A stretch of 64,000 nt of DNA from Muscardinus avellanarius (Eukaryota; Chordata; Mammalia; Rodentia; Gliridae): assembly GCA_963383645.1 (NCBI GenBank), contig OY726569.1, positions 27,899,070 through 27,963,069 of the forward strand. Reading direction: 5' to 3'. The translations under genes and the position numbers were made by a program. Positions within the stretch are counted from its first letter, which is position 1; the number at the start of each line of letters is the position of its first letter. A model generated the notes under the pieces. The model was not told where the DNA came from, did no database searches, and was given only the letters and a program-made list of their open reading frames with translations. Of the stretch, positions 1 to 11,799 are shown piece after piece.

Positions 1-376
1 GGACAATGAAGAGGAAAAGTATAAATTCTCACTTTTCTCTTGTCCTTGACTTCTTCTTATTTGTTATTATTTGAACTCAAAACACTTTATGACATTTCAG
101 TGGGATGCAGGCTGGCCCAAAAGAGATATATGAGAAAATAAAGGCTACTATTAAGTGTCCAAGGCAACTTTTATCCTTTCAACTACAGACACACCCTGGG
201 GAATTCTACATAAGCATGATCATGGCAGGTAGAGTTCTAAGAGAAAAAAGCAGACTTTAGAGGTTACGATAGATTTACAAGGGCCACCTGAGGACTGACA
301 TGTGCTTATAAATGAGGTCAGGGGTCAGAGTTTTGACTTTTAAGAGTCCTTGAAGAAAATTCACCCAGTTCAGCCC

Positions 377-396
377 CTGCCCACCAGGGGGCGAAG
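377..396 (+). promoter_or_regulatory. CTCF-like motif upstream of TRAV9-like gene
   Basis: A CCACCAGGGGGCG core lies about 120 bp upstream of the TRAV9-like leader ATG and is close to the CTCF consensus. CTCF sites near V promoters are known in the mouse TRA/TRD locus. Binding here is inferred from the motif only. Confidence 0.5.
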
Positions 397-512
397 CTTC
401 TAAACACTAGCTCACTTCCTGAGTGAATTTTAGGTTGACTTATCATTTCACTACCCCCTCAACTTTTCTTCACATTGAAAATCAGGAACATTATTCAGAT
501 GACACTGTAAAG

Positions 513-969
513 ATGAGCACTTCTCCAGGCTTAGTGACTGTGATACTCCTACTACTTGGTGAGTAAAATGCCTTTTAAAATTTTGATTCTTCTATGATGT
601 CAGCAATTAAAACTTTAACCGCAAATTTATGTAGGAGCTTTATCTCCAGGTTGACACAGTTCCGTTCTTTTTCCCAGGAAGGACCCATGGAGACTCAGTG
701 ACCCAGATGAAGGGACCAGTGACCATCTCAGAAGGGGATTTCCTGACTATAAACTGCACTTACACAGCCTCAGGCTACCCTGCCCTGTTCTGGTACGTGC
801 AGTACCCTGGAGAAGGTCCACGGCTCCTCTTCAGAGTCTCAAAGGCTGGCGAAAAGGGAAGCCACAATGGTTTTGAAGCCACATATGATAAAGCCGCCAC
901 GTCCTTCCACTTGGAGAAAGCCTCGGTGCAGGTGTCAGACTCTGCTGTGTACTACTGTGCTCTGAGTGA
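513..969 (+). CDS. TRAV9: T-cell receptor alpha variable segment, TRAV9-like
   Basis: Germline V segment that would encode the N-terminal antigen-binding domain of a TCR alpha chain after RAG joining to a J segment. Leader exon 513-558 (15 codons plus one base, hydrophobic core VTVILLLL) ends at a GTGAGT donor. The V exon is 678-969, after a pyrimidine-rich tract and CAG acceptor. The mature part starts near GDSVTQMKGP. It keeps the first Cys (LTINCTY), the core Trp (LFWYVQY) and the terminal DSAVYYCALSD. Framework and CDR1 (TASGYPA) best match human TRAV9-2 and mouse TRAV9 as I remember them. The reading frame is open and the RSS is intact, so it looks functional. Subgroup number within TRAV9 cannot be decided. 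Confidence 0.87.
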
Positions 970-1008
970 CACAGTGGCAGGAACTGCAGGGGGAGCTGAG
1001 CACAAACT
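970..1008 (+). other. V-RSS (23-bp spacer) of TRAV9-like gene
   Basis: Consensus heptamer CACAGTG at 970-976, a 23-bp spacer, and nonamer GCACAAACT at 1000-1008. The heptamer abuts the V exon directly, as required for RAG cleavage. Confidence 0.85.
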
Positions 1009-2032
1009 GTGAGGGAGCAGGGGCCAGGCTGCTGAGAGCCACCTCTGGGTCTCTCTGGTTTCAGCTGAGTGCATGGTGGGCACTGTCTGGTTTCAGCTCA
1101 GTCTCTGTTTCTCTGCTTGATTCAGAATCACACAAATGTCCAAAGCACAAGAGTAAGAAGTGGATATCCCCACACTCTGCTTTTTATTAGTGAAAGTGAA
1201 AACATAGTAGCTCCTCATCTGGGGCCAAAGCAATTTCCAGAAAGAACCACATAAAAAATAAAGTGGTCTGTGCTCATCCCTGCAGACAAAGGCCAACCCA
1301 TATAAATTGTCCCATGTCACCCTGGTAGACATTGCTGTGCTTTATTATATTTGTGGAAAGAAATGTGCTAGAGAAGGTAGCAACTTTATAATGTTTCTCT
1401 AAAAGAATATGGAAGAAGAGGCCACAGGAAGGCTACAATCAAGAAACATTTTTTTTTAATAGAGAAAGAATGTAAGAAAAACAGGGGAGAGGGTGAAAAG
1501 AATCTCACATAAAAATGCTAACAGAAGAAAGGGTTTATTTTTTATCATGGAGAGAAAGAATTTCTATTGGAAAATGAGCTGGTAGACACAGGTTGATGTT
1601 CAAAAGAAGGGGACGGAGCACAGTCATCATTTAAAATATGTTTCAAGACCAAAAGAGGAGTAGCCCTGACCTGTCACGTAGATCGTTTTGCCTTCTAATG
1701 AAGCCTCAAGTAGTTTTTCTCTCGGTGACTGAGCATATATTTTTATGCTCTATCAGTGTGAAACATCTCTAAAAAGAAAGTAAAGACACTGAAAAGGATA
1801 TAAACATATAAACTATGGAGAAGGAGAATAGAGGAGTGATGTCAGCCAAACTTAGGGGCTGAGAAGTATATAAAGGAACAAAAGTCCACATCATAGTCCA
1901 GGTGACAATGACTCTTGGGCTGGGGGAGAAGCCACCAAGGAGCACCGCATGTGTGCTGTGGCCTGGAAAGGTTTAGGAGTCAGAAACAGCAAAGAAAACC
2001 CAGTTAACCTCGACTCATTGGAAGAGGTGGTG

Positions 2033-2034
<2 letters not shown>
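1009..2034. other. Intergenic, no gene recognised
   Basis: I see no gene, RSS or clear repeat family here. Short ORFs lack family features. Confidence 0.5.

Positions 2035-2080
<46 letters not shown>
2035..2080. repeat. (TG)n microsatellite
   Basis: About 22 uninterrupted TG dinucleotides. Confidence 0.95.
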
Positions 2081-2083
<3 letters not shown>

Positions 2084-2610
2084 GAGGGTATTTGGAAGGG
2101 TGAGGGTGAAAGAGGAATACTGATTGAGAAAATGCCTAAGTAACAGATCACCTATGCTCTGCACCATGGCCTCCATAGTAAGCAAGATCACCGCTCAGAA
2201 CCAGCAGAATATTGGAAAAATCTTTGATGGCCTGAGGAACGACAAAATAAAAAGCAAGTTAAAAAATTAAAATATAAGAATCTATTAGTAAATTACACAA
2301 TATGGAGAAATAAATAGTACTGAAAGAAAGAAATGCTCATATTAGCATATATGGCTCAACCTAATGGCCCCTAAATAAGTTTCACTAACTTATTTTATCA
2401 GCAGTGGGAATTAGGATGAAGACCTGTCTGTCCCCCAAATTGTATATTATCAAGACTTTTGACTTTTGCTTATTAGGCTTTCATAATTTTATTATGAATC
2501 AGGTGGAGAATAGTAATATAGTTAAGTCATTTCACCTGATGTATATATTGTCCATTTATATATTTTCTCTGTTCTTCACATTTACCTTTGATTTGCACAT
2601 CAGATATTAG
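2081..2610. other. Intergenic, AT-rich, nothing recognised
   Basis: AT-rich single-copy-looking DNA. The small ORF at 2404-2610 has no recognisable domain. Confidence 0.45.
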
Positions 2611-2614
2611 CAAA

Positions 2615-3590
2615 TATCTGCTTCTTTTTTTAAAAAAATACAAATTTTTAGAGTAGTTTAAGTTACAAAAAAATTGACGGGGGGGTAGAGATTTCTCACA
2701 TACCCCAATCCCTATCCCCCACAGCCTCTCCCATGATCAACACCCTCCATTAGAGTGGTCCTTCAATTGGTTACAATTGATGAACAACATTCACGCATCG
2801 GAGTCACCCAAAGAGTCACCCATTTATTGTTTATGTTAGGCATCACCTTTGTGTATTATATCATATGAACAGGTACTTAATTTTTCTGTGATATTACAAA
2901 AAACTATCACTACCCTAAAAACCCTCCCTCCTCTACTTGTTCATTCCATTTCCATCCCAAACCCTGGCAGCCACTGACCTTTTCTTTTACTCTCTCATTA
3001 TTTGCCTTTTCCTGACTGTCCTTTTAATTAGCATAATAAAGGATGTTACTTTTACTTATTGACTCTTTTCACTTAGTACATGCATTTAAGTTATCTCCAT
3101 GTCTTTGCAATTTGCAGTTTGACCCACTGGATAATAAGGTATAAATTTTATCTTTGACTTTAAGACTTTTTTGTGTATTTTAGATCGTAGCCCTTCATCT
3201 GATGTATCTTTTACAGCATTTTCTCACAGTCAGTGGCTTTTCTTCTTAGTTTCTGGTATTGTTTTTCAGAGAAGTTTTTAATTTTCATGAAAGCTGGCTT
3301 TTCAAGGGTTTCTTTCATTGATATTTTGGTGTTGCGTGTACTAAGGCCTTGCTCTGCACAAGGTCATTTATGTTTTCTCCTCTGTTAGCTTTTCAGAGTT
3401 TTACAGTTTCCAATTTAATGACACTAAGTCATTCTTGAAAGAAAAGTTATAAGGACCTCTTATTAAAGGTGGCTTCACCTCTCACAACTGGAAATCAGGT
3501 TTTCACATAAACTTTAGGGAACGGTTTCAATCATGTAGGTATTGCTGAGTGATTATTTCTGTGGGCTACAATATTGTTGCCCATAAATAT
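2615..3590 (-). mobile_element. Old L1 fragment, 3' end and end of ORF2, antisense
   Basis: The + strand reads like the reverse complement of an L1M-type 3' region. It has stretches resembling CACTACCCTAAAAACCCTCC, then the antisense of an ORF2 3' segment near 3180-3340. It is heavily diverged with no open frame. Confidence 0.55.
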
Positions 3591-3709
3591 TTTGCAATCA
3601 TTTCATTGTAAAGCATAACAAATTATTATAATATATATACAATTTAGATGAATACAGATTTATCATTGTGATATTTATATATACAAGTCTATCTAGCTAT
3701 ATCTATCTT

Positions 3710-3890
3710 TTTTTTTGGTGGTACTGGAGTTCCTGGAAGCCCTTCTACCTCCGGGCTACACTTCCAGACCTATTTTATATTTTGAAACAGGGGTCTCATA
3801 AGCCAGCGCGGCTGGCTTCGAACCTGCGCGATCCCCCTGTCTCCGCCTCCCAAGCGCGGGGATTACAAGCGTGCGCCACCACGCCCGGCC
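3710..3890 (-). mobile_element. B1/ID-type composite SINE
   Basis: Reverse-oriented SINE: poly-T, then the ID-like half (GGTACTGGAGTTCCTGGAAG), then the 7SL-like half ending CACCACGCCCGGCC. Flanked by near-identical copies of CTATATCTATCTTT, a likely target-site duplication with one mismatch. Confidence 0.9.
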
Positions 3891-5638
3891 TGGCTATATC
3901 TGTCTTTATGTAGAGATTTACTTAAGGAGTTTATTTATGAAATTTTAAGGACTGGCAAGTTCCACTTCTGCAGCTAAGCCATTAGGCTAGAGACTTGGGG
4001 AAGAATTGATTTTGCATTTGAAATTTGAAGACAATCTCGAAGCAAAATGTCTTCTTTCTTGTGGGATCTCAATACCTCATTTTTTTCTCTTAAGATCTCA
4101 GATGGCAGATGAAGTCCACCCACATTTTGGAGAAAAATCTTCTTTACTTAAAGTCTACTGATTTATAGTAGACTGCAAAGATCCTCTAAAAATACCATAG
4201 AATAATAGTAGTCAACAAGATGTTGAGAAATGTAGCTTAGCAGAAATGATGCATAAAACCAAACATCTTTACCTCCAATAATTCTTTTAAGAAAACCTAC
4301 TTGTCTTATATGAACATGCTTTTCTTTGGTGCTGGGATGGAGCCATCTTACTTTCTATCACATGCCTTTCTGACCAAACTGAAAATCTATCAAGTCTCTG
4401 CTTTGCTTTCCATTTCTGAAAGTTGGTGCGTAACTGGCTGAAAGGAGGCATCGATATTCATAATGTGATTTGGATAGCTTGCCGTTTTGAGATTTCCTCT
4501 GCCAGTTTAATCAGTTCATCGTTTTAAAATTTGGCCTCACACAGAGTATCAGGACACAGAAAAAAAAAATGCCAGCAAGTTCTTTGCCTAAATTTTACAC
4601 ATGTGGCCGCTACTCCATTTTCTTATGGAGTCCTCTTTCGCCTCCAAAATCTCCTGAGCATAGCCTCTCCTGAGGCAGGACTCCTGGCTTTGTCCTTAAA
4701 ACTATTTTTGGCTAAAAGCAAAATGAAAAAATAAAGCTTTTTCACAGTTTCCCCCCTCAGATATAAGCAAGCAGGCAGTTCAAAAGATGAGGCAGCTGGA
4801 GGCTCACTCAGATATACAGAGCTCAGGGTTTCCTGGCACAGGCACTCTCAAATAAATACAAAATAGTAATAAAAAGAAAAACAACATAGTTATTAATTGC
4901 TTGGCCTGCTTCTGTCATCAGGCTTACCCTGGGAAATGCATACCCCCCTCCCCTCCTAACATTAGGTAATCAAATGTATGAAAAAGTCTGTTTATTCAGT
5001 GATCGGGGCTGAGCTTACTGAACCTTCATTAGCCAATAAAACTATCCTACTTACAACTCTGATCTCCATCTCCTGACCTCAGGGACCTAGTTTCCTTTAT
5101 TTAAACAGCTATTCAGGAGTTAAATATTTGTTTAGTACCTTGAGAAATATGATAAGCAATAGTGGTGTTTGGTGTGGAGTCTTCCTTAAGGCTTGACAAA
5201 GTGGCCACCTAAATAATTTGATTTAGTGTCAGCCTTGATTAGTGGACCCTCTCCTGGGCATCCTCTTCTGTATAGGATTTTATGTTGGCATCCTCTGTTT
5301 TATGGTCAGTTGCTCACTGGCACAAAACAAATGTCTGTATAATAGATTGTGTTATTAAAACTTAATATTAAATTTAAAACTTTAAATCTGGCACTATGTT
5401 TAGTAACCTTTCTATAAAAATAAAATGTCTGGCAAATTACAGTTAAAGGATATTTTTGTTTTCTGCTTATGTTTATATGTCTGAATGTATAAGTGTGTTG
5501 TCTATTATATACATGGTACCAAAATCAGCTTTCAAATAAATGAGTACCCATAAACTAAAAAAAATAACAATGACCATAAAAATGGATCCAAATACCTTTT
5601 AATTCTCCTTGACCGAATTCTTAAAGAATAAATTAATT
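3891..5638. other. Intergenic, nothing recognised
   Basis: About 1.7 kb without a V gene, RSS or clear repeat. An ORF of 67 codons at 4531-4734 has no recognisable features. Confidence 0.45.
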
Positions 5639-5816
5639 AGCTGGGCGTGGTGGCATATGCTTGTAATCCCCGTGCTTGGGAAGTGGAGACAGGAAGATCG
5701 CACAGGTTCGAAGCCAGCGCTTAAGAGACCCTGTTTCCAAATAAAAATATTTAAAAAATAGGTCTGGCAATGTAGCACGGAGGTAGAAGGGTTTCCAGGA
5801 ACCCCAATAACACCAA

Positions 5817-5876
<60 letters not shown>

Positions 5877-5877
5877 A
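5639..5877 (+). mobile_element. B1/ID SINE with (GAAA)n tail
   Basis: Starts AGCTGGGCGTGGTGGC, then the B1-like half, an A-rich linker, and an ID-like half ending in CACC. The tail has evolved into a (GAAA)n microsatellite at about 5817-5877. Confidence 0.9.
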
Positions 5878-6435
5878 ATTAAAATTTGTTGATAAAAAGA
5901 GTAAAAATTTTACTAAAATTATTAACATGATTCTTTTTCAGGATACTTGCTGTCAAGATTGTATCTGTCTATTATTGTTACATGTTTAAAGTTTAATAAA
6001 CATTTTTTGTTTAGGTCTTTTTCTTTATAGGAAATAAGGCTTAAACTTCTAATTCTGCTTGTTTATCATCTTGGTTTTTGCAAATAATCTAAAATGACTA
6101 TTAAATGAATAAGTAAATATAAATGGAATACGTTTTTATAAATTTAAAAATTTAAATTGTGGATTAGTATGTTAAAATATGAATCATCACTTGCTAAACA
6201 TAAGTATTCCTGGCCTTTTAAACATCAACAAAAGACAATATATGTAAATCTATCAAATGTGTTGAAGATTGCATTCTTTCAAATATTAATTAAGCATAAA
6301 TTACTAAATTAAAATTTTAATTAAAATGTGATTCTACATTTAAAAGGCCAAATAATTTTAAGCTGTATTTTGTTAAAAAAAACTGTTAAAAACAAATTTA
6401 CTTTACCTAAAAAGATAGTTTATCTAAACTAAGAT
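5878..6435. other. AT-rich intergenic stretch
   Basis: Strongly AT-rich, with no gene, RSS or recognisable element. Confidence 0.45.
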
Positions 6436-6447
6436 CTTATAAGGATT

Positions 6448-6538
6448 TTTTTTTGTGTGTGTGTGTGTGTGTGGTACTGAGGGTGGAACCCAGGGGCTTT
6501 TCTACCTCCTCCGGGCTATAATCCCATACCTATTTTAT
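6448..6538 (-). mobile_element. SINE, left part, interrupted by chimeric L1
   Basis: The ID-like half of a reverse SINE, preceded by a short (GT)n. It continues at 9559-9703 beyond a 3-kb insertion. The SINE's own 12-bp target-site duplication, CTTATAAGGATT, is at 6436-6447 and 9704-9715. Confidence 0.85.
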
Positions 6539-6889
6539 TTTATTTTATTTTATTTTATTATTTTTTTAATATCAACTTTATTTTTTTTATTGGTGCACTG
6601 TATTCATACATCATAGTAGGATACATACTTTTGTAGACATACATGCACACTTTTCCCAGTCAGCCCCCACCCAATCCCCACCCCATTCTCTCTCTATCCA
6701 TCCCTCCCATGCTTGGCTTAGTAGTTCACATCTAGTATTATGGCAATTTATCTAAAATTAAAAATGATAATCTCACATAACAGTTTCATTTGTCTGATAC
6801 CAAGCTTTTGATGACTTAAAGATAACATTTCAATATTTCTTTTTGCTTTCTTTCTTACCAGAGAATATTTTTTCTATTTTTTAGGTGAA

Positions 6890-7640
6890 ACTATCATATA
6901 TATATATATTTATTTTTCAGAAAAAAATCTATCCTAATATGGAATATGGACTCTAGGTACCCAAAACGATCTTGAAAAAGAACAAAGCTAGAAGATATAT
7001 ATTTTCTGATTTCAAACCATATAAAGCTACAATAATTGAAACAGTGTAGTACTATTCTAAAGGCAGATATATAAACCATTGGAGTTAAATAAAAGCCTAG
7101 AGCTAAATTCTTCCCTATATTGTCAAGTTATTTTTGACAAGGTTTCCATGAACATTTGGTGGTAGAAATATTAATCTTTTAACTAAATATTGTTAAAAAA
7201 TAATAATTACATGGAAAAGAATAAAATTGGACCCTTACCTAACACATATACAAATATTAACTCAAAATAGATAATAGACCTAAATATAAAACTTAAGATT
7301 ATAAACGTTTAGGAGAAAATCTGGGTCATTAAACCTCACAACATTGAAATTGGCAGTGATTTCTTGGTTATGATTTCAATGGCACAGGCAACAGAAGAGT
7401 ATACAAACTCCCTAAAAAATAAAAAAAAAATATTGTATATCCAAAGACAATGTAAACAGAGTTAACAGTTACTAATAGAATGGGATAAAAATATTTCCAA
7501 TTGCTATCTCTGAAGGTATATTAATATTCCAATGAGAAATCCTAAAAATTAACAACAATAAAAGCAAACAATACAATTTAGAGATAGGTAAAAGACTAAT
7601 ATAAGTAATGAATCTCCACAGATAACCAATCTTAGTTGTC
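6890..7640 (+). mobile_element. Antisense old-L1 ORF2 segment inside copy A
   Basis: The + strand resembles the late ORF2 region of old L1s, including ATCTTGAAAAAGAACAAAGC and the AACTCAAAATAGATAATAGACC region. It runs opposite to the ORF1 of the host element. The same segment in the same relative orientation lies in copy B at about 14780-15530, so it belongs to the element family. Confidence 0.75.
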
Positions 7641-7799
7641 TGTTGGATGGAAAATCTTGTTTCTCTGGTTCTGGTATGTGTTACCTATTTCTTCTTTGTA
7701 GTTAATCTCTTTGAGTATTTTCTCTAGTGCTGGTTTTGATGACATAAATTTCTTCAGTTTCTGTTTGTCATGGAAGCTTCTTATTTCTCCATCTAATTT

Positions 7800-8001
7800 T
7801 TTTTTTTTTTTTTTTGGTGGTACTGGGGTTCCTGGAAGCCCTTCTACCTCTGGACTACACTCCCAGACCTATTTTTACATTTTTATTTGGAAACAGGGTC
7901 TCCTAAGCCAGCGTGCGCGGCTGGCTTCGAACCTGCGCGATCCTCCTGTCTCTGCCTCCCAAGCGCGGGGATTACAAGTGTGCGCCACCACGCCCGGCAT
8001 C
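7800..8001 (-). mobile_element. B1/ID SINE inserted in ORF1 of copy A
   Basis: Full-length SINE with poly-T at its left end, flanked by a perfect 14-bp duplication TCTCCATCTAATTT at 7786-7799 and 8002-8015. It lies in the same orientation as ORF1 and replaces the last ~50 ORF1 codons with SINE-derived codons. Confidence 0.95.
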
Positions 8002-8810
8002 TCTCCATCTAATTTGATAGAAAGTTTTGCTGGGTAGGAAATTTTTGGCTGGAAGTTGTTTTCTTTCAGAGTTTGGAATATGTTACTCCAAGCCCTTCTG
8101 GCTCTCATGACTTGGTTTGGGAAGTCTGGAGTGATTCTAATTGGTTTGCCTCTGAATGTCACTTGGCCCTTTGCTTTTGTTGCCTTTAAGATTCTCTGCT
8201 TGGCTTCCACATTGGTCATTTTGACAGTTATGTGGCATGGGGATCCTCTTCTCCGATCCTGTCTAAAGGGAGTTCTATAAGTTTCCTGGACCTGTGTATC
8301 GACCTCTTGCTCTATGTCTGGAAAATTTTCTGCTATTACTTCCTTGAAGAGATTGTTGATCCCTTTGGTTTCACTTTCTTTTCCCTCCTCTATTCCAATT
8401 ATTCTTAGGTTAGCTCTCTTAAAATGGGCCCATATTTCTTCAATGTCAGATTCCTGCTGTCGGATATTTTTTTCTAGATTAGAAACTATGCGTTCATTTT
8501 TGGATTGCTCATCTTCTAAGAGCGAGATTCTGTTCTCCATGTGTTCTAATCGGTTGTTTGTGCTTTGAATTGAGGCCTTTACTTCATTAATTGCATCCTT
8601 TATCTCTTTTTGGCTCTCTCTGAGTTCTTTTCGAAGCACCTCTATTATTTCTACAGTTATTTTCCTGATTTGATCTTCTAGAAATCTCTGATTTTCTGTT
8701 TTATTGAGTTCTGATGTTGTGGGGTTGTGGGCATTCATTGCTCCATTGTTATTCCTCTTTCCCATGATTTCAGAAGTTTGTGCCTTCTCAGGGTTCTTCC
8801 CTTGGGTCAC
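8002..8810 (-). pseudogene. L1 ORF1p-like reading frame, 3'-truncated by SINE
   Basis: L1 ORF1p is a trimeric RNA-binding chaperone that coats L1 RNA. The frame starts MTQGKNPEKAQ at 8810 and stays open for about 269 codons before running into the SINE at 8001. It has a charged coiled-coil-like region (residues ~45-125, RLEHMENRISLLEDEQSK), an RRM-like part (~130-180, RANLRIIGIEEG) and the C-terminal domain (~195-265, KPIRITPDFPNQ, FQPKISYPAKLS). The open frame extends to 7875 only through SINE sequence, so the product would have a foreign tail. No ORF2 follows. It has fewer breaks than the copy at 13813. Whether it is expressed is unknown. Confidence 0.8.
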
Positions 8811-9558
8811 TATGACTTCATTTAAGGTGCTCTGGATCTCGAATCAGTAGTATCTCAGACCCCACTACTCCTTTACTGGGTTGTATCACAGAGTCTCCGA
8901 CCCAGAGAGTCGATAGAGGCTGCTTTAGACTGTGGGGGGTGCCAGGTTGCACGTTCTCCTATGGTGTGATATTTCTGCCACCGCCGCTCCCCCACTGGGT
9001 CAAGTCCCAGGGAGTACAGTACTGGGATTTCTCCTCTGTGGCCCGCAATTTGACTCACTGTTCTTGAGTACGCAGATGTAGCTGTACTGGCCTCGCTCAA
9101 TTCGGTGCTGCTGCCGCCGGTGGCAATATGGCGCTGCTGCTATTCCCTCGGTTGTGGGGCTGCCATTTTTCTTCTTGGTTTTGATTTCCACTCTGAATCC
9201 CTGCAGCGTGTGCTGAACTCGGCCACTGGGAGCTTTAGATGCTCTCTGCGCGGAGAAATCCCACCTTGCTGTTCCGCAGTGGCTCACCTCAGCTTGCTGT
9301 AGCCGTCCCGTGAATTCGCCAGTGCCGCCGGCAGTATGGCGCTGCTGCCGCGTCTGCCGCGTCCTAGGGCGTGAGGCCGGTGTATCTCCTCTGTGGCTCT
9401 GTTCTCAGTCCGCTTTCTCTCTGGAGCCTGGTGATTTTTTGTTTAACTGGTGATGGTGTTTTCTGGCTATGAAAGGCGCTGATTTTGTGGTAATGGAGAT
9501 TTGTTGTTAGAGGGGCTCTTAAGCCCCGCTTTTCTCGGTCGTCATCTTCCCGGAAGTC
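8811..9558 (-). promoter_or_regulatory. GC-rich L1 5'UTR of copy A
   Basis: GC- and CpG-rich 5' untranslated region with repeated blocks containing GGCGGCAGCA-type and GCCATATTGCC motifs, matching 13062-13812 in copy B. An internal promoter role is inferred from L1 biology. Confidence 0.65.
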
Positions 9559-9703
9559 CCTATTTTATATTTTATTTGGAAACAGGGTCTCACTAAGTTG
9601 GTGAGAGCATCACTCAGTAGCTGAGGCTGGCTTCGAACCTGTGCAATCCTCCTGTCTCAGCCTCCCAAGCACTGAGATTACAAGCGTGCGCCACCATGCC
9701 TGG
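9559..9703 (-). mobile_element. SINE, right part, interrupted by chimeric L1
   Basis: Resumes the SINE of 6448-6538 at its CCTATTTTAT and ends CACCATGCCTGG. It is followed by the second copy of the SINE's own duplication, CTTATAAGGATT. Confidence 0.85.
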
Positions 9704-9939
9704 CTTATAAGGATTGTTTTAAATATAAGAAAGCCTAATAGATATAAAGAGATATTTATAGATATAATTCCAGGGCCATCCCAGAACAGCTAAGTGGCAG
9801 TCCATCAAGCACCCAAAAAAGTCCTTGGTCTGACTGAAGTGAGTCTGTATATCACTTTGCCTATGCCAAGATGGCTTAAAAATCTGCATGGGGAGTATGG
9901 CTGGGCACAAACAAAGCAAGTATTGTCTATTATGTGTTT

Positions 9940-11500
9940 GTCTGTTATCTGTTTTAGGTGTCCCGGTACTAATCTGGATTCTCTGGGTAAAATGACAGGG
10001 AAACAGAGCAAGCCCTGCCTTGGTTCTCACAAACAAAAGTTTTTAAGAAGGGCTTTACAGGTGATTATGGACCCAAACTAACCCCAGAAAGATTGTACAC
10101 CCTGTGCAAGGTAAAATGGTCAACTTTTGGAGAGAACCAGCAGTCAAAAGGCTCATTAGATTTAGGTATTACTTAATGTATTTGAGACCAAGTCACAGGT
10201 AGTCCAAAAATTCAGACCATTTTCCTTATACAGATAATAGGCTCTTGTAGGTTCAGACTTCCCTCCTCCAATGGCTATGAGACCTTATCTCCCAGATTTT
10301 AGCCACCAAAAGGCAAAACACTCATGGTCAATCAGAGAATAAAAGGCAGCAACCAGAAAAGCCCAACTATTAACATGACACCAGCTGTCAGCCCCACAGG
10401 CACCCATCACCACCTCCTAGCCCATCTGACTAGCCATCCAATTTGGTGAGTAGGACCCTGACTCTACCATCTTCCTATGCCAGCTTCATGAGCATCCTCT
10501 GATAAATCTATAGATGAATAATTTTTAAAAAGCAAAACAAAAAAGCCTGAAGTCCTGGGTGGCCTTCTCCATTCTATCTTTTAAATATACAATCCTACTT
10601 GTTGTTACCACTAGCTTCTCTTAACTCTTCTAAGAAAAAGACACTGAGAAAAAGACACTGTTTTGAAGGCGATAGGACTGCTGGGTGGAAAAATAATGCC
10701 CAGCAGAAGCCCCAATCCTCAAACTGGCCCTGGAATAAATCCAGCCCATTTAAAGAGACTTCAACAATATGGTATTATCACATCATGCCAGTCACAGTAA
10801 AACACCTTTTTTTGCCAGTAAAAAAAGCTGGGAACCCAGGACTACTTAATAGTACAGGACTTTTGAATCATCAACTAAGTCACCCTACATCTTCTCAGTT
10901 TGCTCCTAGCCACTGAAGCCTGGTTCACATGATTGGACTTAAAGGATACTTTCTTCAGTATCTATCTGACTCCTGTGAGCCAAGAACTGTTTGCCTTTGA
11001 ATGAGAAGATGCAGAAGCTGGAACTAAAATACAGTACACTTGGACTCGATTTTGCCAAGGGTTTAAGAACTCCCCCACTGTTTTTGGAAAGGCACTGTCC
11101 TGTGACCTCAAGTCTCTTCCTTCCTGAATCTTAGGCTGTACCCTCCCCCCAGTATGTTAATGACCCCCTTCTCAAACAGGAGACTCTTAAAGGCTGGGCA
11201 AAAAAAATCAGGCCAGCTGCTCACTGTGGTTACAAGATATCTAAAAAGGCAGAAAGCATAAAGTATCTTGGACTCATATCCAGAAATAAATGAGACAGTT
11301 GGGGACAGGAATAAACGAGGCAGTCCAACTATTTCTGCCAAACAGGGAGCCCCCTGAGAATTTCTGAGAGAGGTAGACGTCTGTCACATTTGAATTCCAA
11401 ACTTCGCCGTTGCAGCAAAATCCCTTTATGAACTCACAAAGGGGAAAGGTGAAGAGTCCTTTGTGTGTGGAAGAAAGAACAAAAACAGAACTTTCAACAA
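9940..11500 (+). mobile_element. ERV1 (gammaretrovirus-like) gag/pol remnant
   Basis: Old endogenous retrovirus remnant. At about 9990-10250 the frames recall the gag matrix N-terminus (DYGPKLTPERL, then FPYTDNRLL). There are frameshifts, for example between the N-terminal gag stretch and the conserved part. From about 10710 to 11480 the frames recall reverse transcriptase: a PVKKAGNP block, a LDLKDTFFSV block, [16 protein letters not shown], and the active-site region as YVND rather than YVDD. Most of gag and all of protease are missing between these parts. Multiple stops and frameshifts make it defective. No LTR was identified next to it. Confidence 0.75.
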
Positions 11501-11546
11501 CTCAAAATGCAGCTGCTAGAAACTTTAACCTTGTTTGTCTCAAGAA

Positions 11547-11577
11547 AACAACAACAACAACAACAACAACAAAAACA
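11547..11577. repeat. (ACA)n microsatellite
   Basis: About nine ACA/CAA trinucleotides at the 3' edge of the ERV remnant. Confidence 0.85.
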
Positions 11578-11799
11578 GCAGCCCATGTTCTAGTTCAGCA
11601 ACCAAAACCAGGGTTATTGTATGAAAACCCTCCTATACAGCTAAAGTTGGTACTACCTAGAATCCAGTCACCCTGCTGTCATGTAGCAATGACACACCAA
11701 TCTGGGACTGTGGAAGTTACTGATGCAAATCCACTCAGGGAGTGAGGCCAGACTTGAAAGCAAACTATGAACCAGCCTTTGTTGCAAAGGTCACCCAGG

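Larger units (their letters stand above)
6539..9558 (-). mobile_element. Chimeric ORF1-only L1 element, copy A
   Basis: About 3.0-kb retroelement in reverse orientation. In its sense direction: GC-rich 5'UTR (9558 to 8811, starting GACTTCCGGGAAGATG), ORF1 (8810 to 8002), then about 0.75 kb of old L1 ORF2 in antisense orientation (about 7640 to 6890, so sense on the + strand), a G-rich polypurine tract near 6650-6710, the terminal motif GTGCACCAATAAAAA and an A-rich tail at 6539-6590. It is flanked by CCTATTTTAT at 6529-6538 and 9559-9568 and sits inside an older SINE. ORF1 carries a later SINE insertion. The order of parts is identical in copy B. Confidence 0.85.
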
